The notes under the pieces were generated by a model. It searched no databases, was not told where the DNA came from, and saw nothing but the letters and a program-made list of their open reading frames with translations. From Liolophura sinensis (lineage: Eukaryota > Mollusca > Polyplacophora > Chitonida > Chitonidae), in assembly GCF_032854445.1 (NCBI RefSeq), contig NC_088303.1:8315501-8379500 (forward strand): DNA of 64,000 nt, read 5' to 3'. Position 1 is the stretch's first letter. Each line of letters begins with the position of its first letter. A program made the translations under genes and the position numbers. Positions 34,149-46,000 of the stretch are shown in pieces.

Positions 34149-34235
34149 GCGACCTTCGTGCCCACGAAGAAGGTGTGCGAAGGTTGCGGAAGACGCAGGT
34201 CCTCGCCCTTCGAGTGTTCCGCGCATGAAGGTCGC
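34149..34235. repeat. GC-rich inverted repeat
   Basis: GCGACCTTCGTGC (34149-34161) pairs with GCATGAAGGTCGC (34223-34235) at 12 of 13 positions. A smaller perfect 7-bp hairpin (CTTCGTG / CACGAAG) lies inside. GCGGTT and AACCGC flank a short AT loop just upstream. Confidence 0.6.
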
Positions 34236-34314
34236 AGAGTATTAATGCTATTTGTTAAAACTCCACAATACCGCGTGTTCCGAATTTAGGTCCCAATGTT
34301 AAGTTTGTCGTCCT

Positions 34315-34365
34315 TAAATGACTGAAAAATTGTGAAGTACGATGTAAAACCCAAGTATACTTGCA
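34315..34365 (+). mobile_element. SINE family A tail fragment
   Basis: AATGACTGAAAAATTGTGAAGTACGATG and AAAACCCAAGTATACTTGC match the sense tail of family A. Confidence 0.5.
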
Positions 34366-35228
34366 AGGAGGTTGGAGATTTCCCCGTTGTCGTGGTTCCT
34401 ATATGATGGCAATAAGCTAGCGATGACCTTCACGCGGTTTGTCACTGTAAGTTGACACAGGTCGATGGTCTACACATTGCAACGATGTTTCCTTACCCAT
34501 AAAACCGATCGTCATCATGCATAAAATGAAAAATTGAGTATAACAAAATAAATACATAAATATTTTCATTCAGCTTGACCAAGTTGACAAATCGAACCGA
34601 TGTGTGGACACAGCTTTATCAATTGAGGATACTATTGAAACTTGGCGTAATCCCGATTCTATATTAATTAGAATTGAAAAAAGGTGACGATTATGGTTTA
34701 ATTGTATATTCTAAGTAAACATTTAGTGAATTAGTGATTACTGATTTTCAACCCAAGCCACGTATTGTACATTTAGATTCGTGAGTCCCAGTCGGTTTAA
34801 TAAAGCTGATAGGAATTTGACGAAGTTACCAACACATCGGCCCGTTAAGCAAGATAAATTGCAAACGTATTCTATAATGTCACACAATATGTGTGTCCGC
34901 AAACCGCCTATGGACCGGTTGAAAATGGTCAACAGATAAAATTTAATCAAATAATAATAGCCATTGTGATTTCATTGGTTAATATCCTGAGTGCGCGAAG
35001 TCGTTTCTAATGGCGATCAACACGTGTCACCTTGGTAACAGGTGAGAATCCGCATTGAAAAGGCTGCGCCAGATGTAAATGTGGGTATACACGACTCCTG
35101 ATTTATCTTACAGGGACAACGCATGCGACCATTGTACACCAGGACTTTCCTTTAAATAATTTTACATATTTCTAAATACGGAATGTGTAGGCATTAGGAG
35201 ATATAAGTTGGCTGTTGGCTGCTTCGAA

Positions 35229-35545
35229 TGAATGAATGAATGAATTCTTGGGGTTGTACGTCGTACTTAACGATTTTTCAGTCATATGATAATGAGTATC
35301 CATTAGGAGTGTGCACATTTACTGTATCTTCTTGTGGCAGAGTTAGTCCATGCTGTCAAAGTGCTGCCCCCACTGAAGTTTCATGCTCAAGATACCAAAC
35401 ATGACAACCTACCCAGTCACATTATACTGACTCCGTGGTAACCAGTCACGTTTCCTTGTTCTAACCTCTAAGTTCTGATTTTTTAAAGTCTTTGGTATGA
35501 CCCGACTCGGATTTGATGCCAGGGTTTCCCGACTTCGAGTCGCTG
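35229..35545 (-). mobile_element. SINE family A, diverged, with (GAAT)n tail
   Basis: Begins with GAATGAATGAATGAATGAAT, then TTGGGGTTGTACGTCGTACT and TTTTTCAGTCATATGA; the body shares the CCATGCTGTCAAAGTGCTG phrase with other copies. The head is degraded. Confidence 0.65.
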
Positions 35546-35559
35546 CATGAATGAGGAGG

Positions 35560-38320
35560 ATGTTAAACATTCTATAAACCTGTAACCACATAATATATGA
35601 CTGCGTATTTATATGCACAAAACATAAACGTAAGTCAACGCGAGTATCTTATCACCGCTTTGCGTATTGATTATGAATACCTGTGTACGTATATAGGCCT
35701 ATATATTTTCACAAGATTATACGAAAAAAGTAATCCAGATATCGACCTGGAGGGACGCTACATGCATGGATAGGTTAGCAAAAACGGTTGATAGATCTGT
35801 GCTCATAAACCTTTTTGCGGTTGAGGTTAGGTAGTGACAATTGCTAAATCAAAAACCTCCAGAACCAAGGCGGACATTCAGCTAAAAGCTTTTCCATTTT
35901 GCAAGCTATATATTATGATACACACATCTGCATTATACGTTTTGTCTTATATCCGGTATACTTGTGATATTCACCAACAAAAGTAAAATTTTTACGTGTA
36001 GCCTGTATAGGATACGAATGCAAATTGTCATATTTTTCTTTCGAAAATTTATGCCTTCAATGTGACACGTTTTTGATAGCTGTCAACATTGATAGGTCCT
36101 CCGTCCTGATACGTGTAATCTCATAAAATAATATGTATTAGTTTTATTGTCTTCATGACGTGGATTTTGGTATAGCGAGTGAAATTTATGCACGTTTTTG
36201 TCATATGTCATGTTCCTTTTTTTACATTGAAGTGACATAAATTTCTGATAGCGTTACCACGCGACAAAGCTTTTTTCCTGTACGTATATGGCAGACATTT
36301 ATAAATCTGATCGTAGATGGGGTACTAAAATGGCAACACGCTTTTGTAAATGCCGCGGTTGATATATATCGTTCTGACATAAACATATAATGACTTGGCG
36401 TTATACGTGGAATAATTTAAATCAGGCTGTTAAATTAGAACAGATTTGAGGCACCTAAAAGTACACCGAGGTGTAAATTTATGCAGCGTGAAATTTTGAT
36501 GTTTACCTGAAAATTAATTGGTGACTTTCAAAAGAAAGCTGAGGATATAAATGGCAAAAGACAGGCAAATGGACGTGTGTAGCTGGCAGAGCGAGCTAAC
36601 GAGTTATTGTTAAAGACCACTGGCTGTATGCACTTTGCTATTTCGTCGTACACCTAGAGTTTCGTTGAAAGGCAACGTATTATCATTTAGCCTACCTGGG
36701 TTGATTTTTATCCCTCCACTTTGAGGGGGACATATCTGGGGTCAAGATGTCGACTTTCAAGCTCTCATTGTATGGAGATTTTTGTAAACACAAAAGTTGG
36801 GTCCTGAAAGTTTCCAACTTGACCAAACTTTGGTCAAGGATTTGGAAATTATTGACGAATATAGCTGGTACTTTTGCTATTTTTTTTATACACAATGATT
36901 TATATTCAAACTGTGTATAGGGCCATCTGGATAGGGGTCTTCATTTTGATGGGTCATGTTATCAAAATGATGCCTTTGCCCAATCACTTCCGAGTTTTTC
37001 TCAAAATGGCGTGATACTGGGTGAGAGTTGTACACACTGACTGATGCGCTATACCTGTGATCTGCTTGAACAGTGTTGATGGCATGTTTGTTAGCTTTAG
37101 TTTCTTACGAGTTTAACTTGGACAGATTTCACCCCACAACGAGCACCATTTCATTATAGGGGCAACAGACCATACCCCTTCCAGCGCATACACAGCTCTC
37201 AACAACATTCGCTTTACATCACAGCCACCACAGGTTAATTTTGTATTGAAATCTTGAACAACGCGAACTCATGTCAGAAAATACAAAAACTGTGTCTCAA
37301 CGATTGTTTCTAAACAAATCTTTTTACGGATGGATTCTCTGTATCTACAGTATGCACAACATTATTCTAACCCATACTTTAAATCATTCTTTTGACCATT
37401 GGTGATTCAATAGTTCCGTGTGAGGACACCGGCGTTAAATCGTCGCACAGTCTCGAAAGGTGAGAGAGCGGCGAGAGCTGAGCGGCACATGCGCTATAAG
37501 GAGTATGTGTAGAGACCTTTTAACACACTCAAGCTGTACACCGCTGCTCAGAGCCAAAGATGGCCGCCCGCATCGTCCACAATTAATGACACGTTCTGTC
37601 ACCTGTATGTCAATAGACGTAAACATGAAATGTAATTCTAGGGGTTTACAAACTTGGCTTCATCTTTTTAACATCCTTTATAGTTCTCCATGCGCGCGAA
37701 GGTTCCTCTTTTAATAAGCAACTGATATACTCTTTGTTTTCTTTCTAAAGGCTAACTTCAATTTCTATTACATGTATGTAGATTAAGCTAAACATGACAA
37801 AGTATTTATATGGGTTTACTATCTTGAATCCTGAATCTTATAACTTCCTGCATAGTTCCCCACACATAGAGGCCTTTCCTTTAAGTTATTAATATAATCT
37901 TTTTTTCGTAAATGATGTAGGCCTAATGTCACGATCAAGGCCTTACAAAACTTACAGTGGGAAACTGGTGTACAGTGGGCCTCTGTAAAATAGGGTTATT
38001 TATGGCTATTTATTTATGAATGTTAAACATTTGAAATTCCGTGCGTGTATGGTGGTGTGTCATGCATAATTTGATTCTGTTATTTATCCAAATTGTTATC
38101 CTAAGACTATCTGTTATTGACCTAAAGAAAACACTCCTGGGCTTAGACAGCTGTCATTGGTCACGTTACCGATAACCCCTTGAGGACGGGTGAGAAGGGG
38201 TCGTAGATAGGGTGGTGTGACACACCTGATGATCGTCCCACGGCCAGTTTTGTCACAATTCGTAACTCCTCGGCAATCTCCGCCAGTCATCGAGTAGTCT
38301 CGTTTGATCGAATATGTTTA
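35560..38320. other. intergenic DNA, no gene recognised
   Basis: Short opposed open frames near 37435-37714 overlap each other and lack family motifs; nothing is called. Confidence 0.35.
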
Positions 38321-38326
38321 TATGTA

Positions 38327-38566
38327 TGCTTAGGATTTTACGTCGTACATGTACTTAATAATTTTTCAGCCAGATGACGGCGATGAGTCATCAGGTGTGT
38401 GTGTATACATGTATATACTGTGTCTTTTTGTGGCAAGGCGAGTCCATGTCGCCAAATTGCTGCCGTCACTGAAATAAGCTATCATGCCTAAAATATTAGG
38501 CATGACACCTTACCCAGTCACATTATATCCGACGTAAATTTGATCTTTCTGAACATTAGGCCACCG
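38327..38566 (-). mobile_element. SINE family A, diverged
   Basis: GCTTAGGATTTTACGTCGTA at the left end, GCGAGTCCATGTCGCCAAAT in the body and a decayed ATTAGGCCAC head near 38560. Confidence 0.55.
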
Positions 38567-38869
38567 AAGAGGTCACCATTCGCTCGAAGCATATGACCTT
38601 TGAGTTCCAAGTGTGTCTTACGTTATACAGACGATTTCTCAAAGTAAAAACAGCTTTAAACAAAATGATTTGGATCCGTATTTATTAAGTAGCTTAATAC
38701 TTAAATCATAAATTGTAAGTCCTTAAAAAGCGAAAGTTAACACAAAAAAGAACTCAAATTGTGGTTGATACATTGTACTGCAGCAAAGAATCAGTGTACA
38801 AATTTTAAACTTTCTAAAGCAAAACATTTTAATTTTAGTTGTGTTTGAATATTTGACATGTCTGTAGAC

Positions 38870-38927
38870 GTTTGATAAATACCGGTACGGAGTAAAACAC
38901 CAATCAAATGAAATAAATAAATATAAG
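38870..38927 (+). mobile_element. SINE family B tail fragment
   Basis: CGGAGTAAAACACCAATCAA followed by ATGAAATAAATAAATA matches the family B 3' end. Confidence 0.5.
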
Positions 38928-38929
38928 AG

Positions 38930-41000
38930 GATATATATGTGTGTATATTGTAATGCGTGGAATAAGCTGTGTCATTTGGCAAATCCAAATCGTGGTCATG
39001 TTTCAGATGTCTAGATACTGGTCTATTCTCCCAGGCAATGTTTTCATGATGTGGAATTGAATTTTATTTCTGTTTTCGCAGCTGTTGTTGCCCACCCTAG
39101 CGACACTTCAAAGTATATCGTTATTCATAAAGTAAACATCTGTGTTGAATTCAATATTTGTTCCCCGGTATTTATACATGTTTTTCACAATGGCCAGTGT
39201 ATGGATCAAAAAATGTCTGTTTTGACAAATATTGCATGACTGTTGGATCCTAACGGATGTAGAGCGTACAAGTCAGAACACCTTAAAAGATCAAACCTGT
39301 GTCCAAGCCAAGCATATGTCGTTGTAACACGATTTCCAAAAATTTTCGTTGCATCGTTAAATGTGATTGTAGCACATCATTTTGGGTAAATCTAGACGGG
39401 TCACATCTAATAAATCGCAGTTAAGAATTGAAAACATCAGATGAAAGGGCGTAAAAAGTTATTCTCAAATATAGTCTTAATACTTTGTTCGATTTTTTCT
39501 TTCAGGAGAAAGGGGTATTTGAAATATTTTTGTATGATAGGTATTTGGGACCACATTTTAATTGATATATATCGTCTTTTCTTTATAATGCTTTAAATAG
39601 GGATGTGATCCACGTCTAATAAATTTATTTCTATGTAAACTTGTTTTTTTTATGTCCAGATTCTAGCACAAATATGTAAATTATGCATGCGTTATATCTT
39701 CATTTAGAACATTATTATGCAGAGACAGTATATACCAGGACTCGATCCCAAATACCCACCACATAAGAATTATTTTCAAATGTCTTTTTCTCACTAAAGA
39801 AAATTCGAGCAAAAAATATTTGAGACCATATAAGACATTTGACTAACTTTGCAAACTCTTTCATCTGAACTTGTAATTTTTATGTTTTCTCCACTTTTAA
39901 CATCACTGCATGTTTCCTTAACAAATCTTGCTTAAGGCATGGTGCTAAGACCATACAAGTTGCTACTGTCTTAGCATTTATATATGAACATATAATAGGG
40001 CACTAACTGAGATAAACTGACAAGATGCTAGATATCGTCGGTTATGTTGACCATTTTCCAACCGTCATTCTGTTTTCAGTGCTCTGATTGTACTCTCAAC
40101 GCTGCAAGTTATATATACTCAGACAAGAGCACTCTAATCTAGAACACCAGTTCAGAGCACTTATATATAATCTTTTCAGGCGTTTTTACATATGAGCTCT
40201 TCCTTCAACGTTCATGCTGATTTCGTGTTGTACAAAATGTAGTGTCATTGGGACCACTTAAATCCACATAAAGTGTAAGTAATATGTACACAAATATATG
40301 CTTGCTGAAAGGCGTAACATTTGCACGTTATCTTATACGTAGAAAAATCAGTACATCATTGAAATGGGATGCATTCTCTAACACCTGTTGCTTGTTACAA
40401 GATGGTGTATGCCGTTATATACTGACACGCAGGTGTAAAATAATTTTGAAGAAGATTTTTCACGGACATGATGAAGTGAACATTTATCGACACGGTGTTA
40501 ATTGCCTCGTAAATAGACCTGCTTATCAAAAGAAATGGCGCCTTGCTAAAATGTTTTACTTGTGGTAATAAAGACCGAAAGGAAATTGCATATAAATAAC
40601 TCCATTACTTACCTGCACGTTGAGTCCAGATTAGAAATAAGTAATATTATACTTTGCAACTGAGGCAAATGACATTCTGTGTCCAATATCAGAGTACTTA
40701 AGTTAAGTCTTGATGTAAAACTGTTCAATATGCCATAAATATACACGCCTGTTTCATACCCAGCATATGATGTGTCCGGCGATGAACGACCCAGTGCCCC
40801 AACAAAACCATGTAATGGCTCTAACATATTCCAATCCATTAAACGCTGAATGAATTGTATGTAGCCCTGTATGTACCAGTATGTATAACTGGTAAGCTAA
40901 ATGGTCTTGGGGTAAAATTGTACAGATAGGTATTACATTGAATAGATATTATATTCGCTAAGTGTCTGTTATACATCGCCAGCTCTGTCGGGTTTTGTCC
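38930..41000. other. intergenic DNA, nothing recognised
   Basis: No coding or repeat structure could be supported. Confidence 0.35.
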
Positions 41001-41082
41001 CAGCATAATACTGACCGCCGCCATACAAGTTAAATATTCTTTGGTCTGGCGTAAAACACCGATCAAATAAATGAATAAATAT
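41000..41082 (+). mobile_element. SINE family B tail fragment
   Basis: CCCAGCATAATACTGACCGC and GGCGTAAAACACCGATCAAA followed by TAAATGAATAAA match the 3' part of the element at 51733-52000. Confidence 0.6.
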
Positions 41083-41847
41083 AATTCGTCGCCTGATCAG
41101 TCAATCAATTTGTGTATATTGATAGAAATTTTATGTTGTATATAATTCATGATATCTCATATGCACCGTTTGCTTCTTTGCTTGGTGAAGGAAAAACAAA
41201 AAAATAAAAAATCAAGACGTAAGCCCACAGTTGGTTCAGCGAAATTTTGATGCGTTTTATATTAATGTATATCTTTAATTATGAGCTCAGGCAGACGCCA
41301 TGTTCTTAATATAATATTCCGTGAACAATATAATGAACAAATTTATCTTAAACGACGTTAACTTTGCCCTTTAAAATCAGTGTGTATATATTTTTATGGT
41401 AAACAAATGATGTATGACATGAGCTACTGCAAGCTGTGGGGATTAAGCTCAGCTTAACCTGAGTTAATGGCACTTCCTGTGTAATAGATGTGTTAAAGCA
41501 TCTTCTACGAAATCTGTGTGAAAATCATATATTTAAATGACTTTTTCACTTCCTATGCTTAATTTAGAATAATTATAATTAAACTGATGGTATCATGATG
41601 CGTGCTCAGTGTTGCCATATTGTTCCTTTTTGAGGGGTATTTTACTAAGAAAAGCTCTGCAAACGTGAAAGGGCAAAATACACAGTGATTTGATTGTGAA
41701 GATATTTCTTTCAAGAGCTAAATGTAAAAGGCGAAAAAAGTCTTTGTAGCGTCATCAGTGCTTATTGTCAACGATGGAGTTAACAGAACGCTTTAGGCAA
41801 ATAAAGTATTTCTTGCTAGTTCACTTACAGGAATTGTTGCCATAAAC

Positions 41848-42000
41848 AATATTTCAGTCACATCACAACTGTGTCTCCTTGTAGCAAAACCATTGTGGTT
41901 ACAATACTGGATTTATTCATGGTGCTGCCTCACTGGGATGCCTTGTCGATTACACCATGTGCCCTATACACAGATGTAGAGTATAGGCCATAACCTAACA
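41848..42000 (-). mobile_element. old SINE family A fragment
   Basis: AATATTTCAGTCACATCACAAC, GTGTCTCCTTGTAGCAAAAC and GGTGCTGCCTCACTGGGATG follow the order of the body of the element at 14109-14473, heavily diverged. Confidence 0.45.
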
Positions 42001-42544
42001 GAACCCAGCAGTCGCTTCCAGTTGGGTTTGTCACCGACAGCTCTGGCGAGAAGCGTCTTAATGCCAAACTGAAGAATTTATAACTTTATATTTGTGCAAT
42101 GGCGTCAACTTTTATGAATGATTATGAAAGGATGATACCGAGGTTCCCATTTGTTATAGTCGAGCCGAATTGTGGACGTGAAACCCGCCATCGGAAAAGC
42201 ACGGTGTTTACTGGGCGCTTGACGTCCCCATTGCGTGAACATGCACTGTATAATCGATAGGCCTGTACAGATTACATTACATTATGTGAATAACAAACAC
42301 GAAAAATATATTTACATTATTATAGTTTTACAAAAATATGCGACCCGTCACATGTTCTGTTATAATGAATATCCCTGTCCACTTGGCAAGAATAGCGACA
42401 GCCATTGACTGAAGTCAAACCAATACGCCTAAAAGAAAATCGCAGAAAATTACTCACTGGCCATTCTTGAATTCTCGTACCTCGCTCTGTCTGCGAAATC
42501 AAGTTATCAGATTACGTAAAACATAAACATAAATACTTTACTGA

Positions 42545-42765
42545 TACCCTTCGGAGCCTCATGCGTCTATGATTCTTCAATAGAGAGGTCACGGGTTCGA
42601 ATTCATCTACAGGTGTTTCTGCTGCCGCTTTAAAGAGTTTGACAGGTACCAGGCGAAATTAAGGCAGTGGTTTTCACTGGACATCCGGCTTTCACCACCC
42701 ATGCATATGTGAAAAAATCTTGGTTACGGCGTTGAACACAAAACACACAAATATTGATACCGTGT
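42545..42765 (+). mobile_element. tRNA-derived SINE (family C)
   Basis: Has a good Pol III B box (CACGGGTTCGAATTC at about 42591), a body of about 120 bases and a 3' end TGGTTACGGCGTTGAACAC. The A box is weak. The tail type is shared with 1925-2046. Confidence 0.55.
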
Positions 42766-42779
42766 TTTATAGATTTGGT

Positions 42780-43025
42780 GTAACGTAGATCAGGCTTTAA
42801 GATTTTTTATTGTTTATTTATTTTTTGTCTGTTTATGTTTACCAAAATAGTTATATGGTGAGAAAAAGATCGATGGGAAACAGTGGTTGGACTAAAGGGG
42901 GATAACTCTTCCCATTGGCTCGAGGAACTCTTCTGTGATGAAGGTAAAAAAAGTTTGAACCGGGAGACAAACTGACGTTTGGAGGAAACTTGTGATAAAC
43001 ACATTAACTAAATATAACAACTACG
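42780..43025 (+). promoter_or_regulatory. probable 5' flank / 5' UTR of CIBAR gene copy 1
   Basis: Inferred from position. An inverted CCAAT box (ATTGG) lies near 42914. An in-frame stop (TAA at 43005) precedes the chosen start codon. No clear TATA box or RFX X-box was found. Confidence 0.35.
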
Positions 43026-43057
43026 ATGAATAGAAGCGGTGCAGAAATCAGAGCTAG
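43026..43057 (+). CDS. CIBAR1: CIBAR copy 1 exon 1 (start codon)
   Basis: Encodes [10 protein letters not shown] plus two bases of a serine codon; donor CTAG|GTATTG, phase 2. A at -3 of the ATG and an in-frame stop at 43005 support the start. The short leader resembles the family's short Met-basic N-terminus. Confidence 0.78.
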
Positions 43058-46000
43058 GTATTGTATCTAATGTATTGTTGTGTGGCGTGGTTGTTTTGAG
43101 CGAGGTTTAGTTGGGAACGTTCAGTTTAGAAGTTTCAAGAGGGTAGTTTTAGGCGTGTGTAAGACACGATTTTTGATCTGCCTTGACATGTTTGATGTTC
43201 ACGACATCGAACTGTCAAATATGTCAAAGGAATGCTGAATAAAGAAACTTTAAGTATCGCTAAAATTGGTTTTCTTTGCATCTTTGTTGCTATTTAAATA
43301 TGTTTTTTTTACTATCTCGAAGTACTCTTTATTGGAGTGGTAGTGAAAAGTTGTAGGCCTGCATTTGGGTGCCTACTACTAGGGGCCTACAAATGTATTT
43401 GTCATGGTGAAAGTAATTGGTTGTGATTTAACGTTTATTACTACTTTTTCTTTTCAGTGAGGCTCAGTCTAAGTTTATTCAAGATCGAATCACTACGGTA
43501 GAAAGAGATTTTGGTCAGCTTTGTGACACTTTCTCATCATACACAAGAAAATCTGCACGACTAAGGGATAAAGGTGAGTTTATTGTCTATAAGTAACATA
43601 ATCAAAGACCATTAGTCCTTGATCATTAAAGCAGTTTGTTGGAATTCAATTTAATTCACTGATTTTACGATAACAATATCTGGAAAACTCCATGGGTTGC
43701 CTTCTATCTGTTCCTGGTTACCTCCACCCATGAATAAGGTGTTTGTCATATTAGCCCCAAAATACTCCAACATGCTTTGTTATGCTGGTCTAGCATCACT
43801 GTAGCCTGGATGCTAATAGCATTAATTTTGCCTGTGTTATTGAAAAGTGCAAATGAAAATACCAACATGAATACCTGCTTTCTACATCCCCTGCTGTAAC
43901 AGATCTATGCTAAAGCGAGTAAGGACGTACATGTACTGAAAGCAAACCTTTAGGCTGGTGTCTTATGTGCACGAGATTTGTTTGAAAACAAAGACAATCG
44001 GCCTAGACCTCAGTTGAGTACAAAATTAACACTGTTAGTGTCAAGACTCCAAAGCTGTTAGGCAAGTATAAAAAATGGAGTTGCAGTCTTTCAAGCTACT
44101 GTTATATAAGTGGAATATTCTTGCATATGGCATAAAACACCAATGAAATAAATATTTATTTATTTATTTATTTGAATGTTGTTTAATGCCATGCTAAAGA
44201 ATTTTTGAATTATTTCTTGGTGGCCAGTGTTTAGGGTGGACTAAGGTTGATCAGCTGCTTGAAGTAAACCACCAGCACTTTGCCAGCTCAGTAGAATGTC
44301 AAGTACACAAATTTACTGGCCATTTTCCTGACTTTTCCAGACGAAAGAAACAATGTACAGTGCACTTTAGTATTTATATTTTCAATAGGTGATTTACTTG
44401 CCAAAGAGTTAATAGCTCATGTTGAGAAAGAAACGCTGAACCCCAGTACAAAGAAAGGCGTCACAGATTTTGCAGCCGTACTGGCTTCTGTACAGGATTA
44501 TCGACAAGCTCAGGTGAAGTACTGATAGTTTATACCCAAAAAGAATATGTCATTATGTGTGTAGATTTGTGTAAATAGACCAGAAAGGGACATTTTTGAA
44601 GTTTGCATTGGTTGTTTTACTGAATTGTTGAAATATTCAACAACATCACCAAATTATCAACAACATTATTTAATATTGTCTGAATATTCACTGGTGTCAC
44701 TGTGGCATGTTACTGTGCTGTCAATGCAGATGTCTTAATTTTACATGTGGTTCTGAGTCTAGATGATCAGTGCACTGTGCTGTTAAATACTGAACTATAC
44801 AAAAACTGCTCTTTTAACTATTCAGCTATTTATCACAGTCACTTTTCATTTGATGTAATACAGGTGGCCAGACTCGAGGCCAAGGTAGTTGCACCTATGA
44901 GCTCATATGGACTGATATGTAAACAGGCTAAGGTAAGAGCGAAGTATTTTTTTTTGTCTACAGTAAATATTCAACCTTTTCAACCACTAAGCCCTTTTTT
45001 ATGTGGAATTTATGCATACAATTATTATGTAAGTGATGTTAAAGATGCTTCATAAAACTGTGCAAATTATTTCTCAACACCCCATAGTTCTCTCAGAATA
45101 CTCCAAAATATTGGTTGCAGAGGCAGTTAAAAAGGTTGAAGAATTAGGGTTTATGTGGATTTCTTCGGTCTTTGTGTTTATATGTTACTGCAGGGACAGC
45201 AAGATTCCTTATATGGGCAGTCTACAATATCTTTAGTGTTGTAGGGGTAAATGATCATAATCGTTTGTTTATCACATGAATGAACCATCCTGCTCAAAAC
45301 AGCCATCAGGCTTTAATATTAACCTACTGATAACAACACTCTTTTTTATGACAGGCTGAACTGAAGGCAACATTTGCAGCACAGCAGAGAGAACAGAAAT
45401 CCAAGCGTCAGTTAGATAAAGTCCGTCAGAATAACCCCAGTGACAGACATCAAATTGTATCCTTTGGCTGAAGAGATAGTTGATTTTGTTTCAAGGATCA
45501 CAACATTATTAAGCTCTGTTTTGTGTACTGGTGATGTGTTGCTAGTTCTTCCTGATTATAAGGATTTTGGCAACTGAAGTGTTATACAGCTGTACATGAT
45601 CTGCTGAGAAGAACTTTCTGGTGTGGAGAAAGGCCGAGCAACTGTACATTCCCGGATAAGAAAGTATGGCGTATGAAGTGCTGAGGACTTTGTTATTTAG
45701 GAATACACAGCTACAAGGTCTTTCTCCCACTTAAACAGTTGCATTAGTGTCACATGATAAATGATTTCTGTGTTTAGTGGTTCAAGGAAAGTGCACAGAT
45801 AGCATATGGGTTATGTTTTAGTTCTGATTCTTTATGTTTGGTGACATCACAGGTGTTTAATTATCGAGAATAAACTATACTATGTATTGTAGGCTGTTGT
45901 AATTTATTAAGCATAGGCACTTGTGCATGTGTTTCTCTATGTGATGAGAATAACCTGGAATTTCCCTTGACCATCAATTCAGTCCAAGGTATTTGTCATC

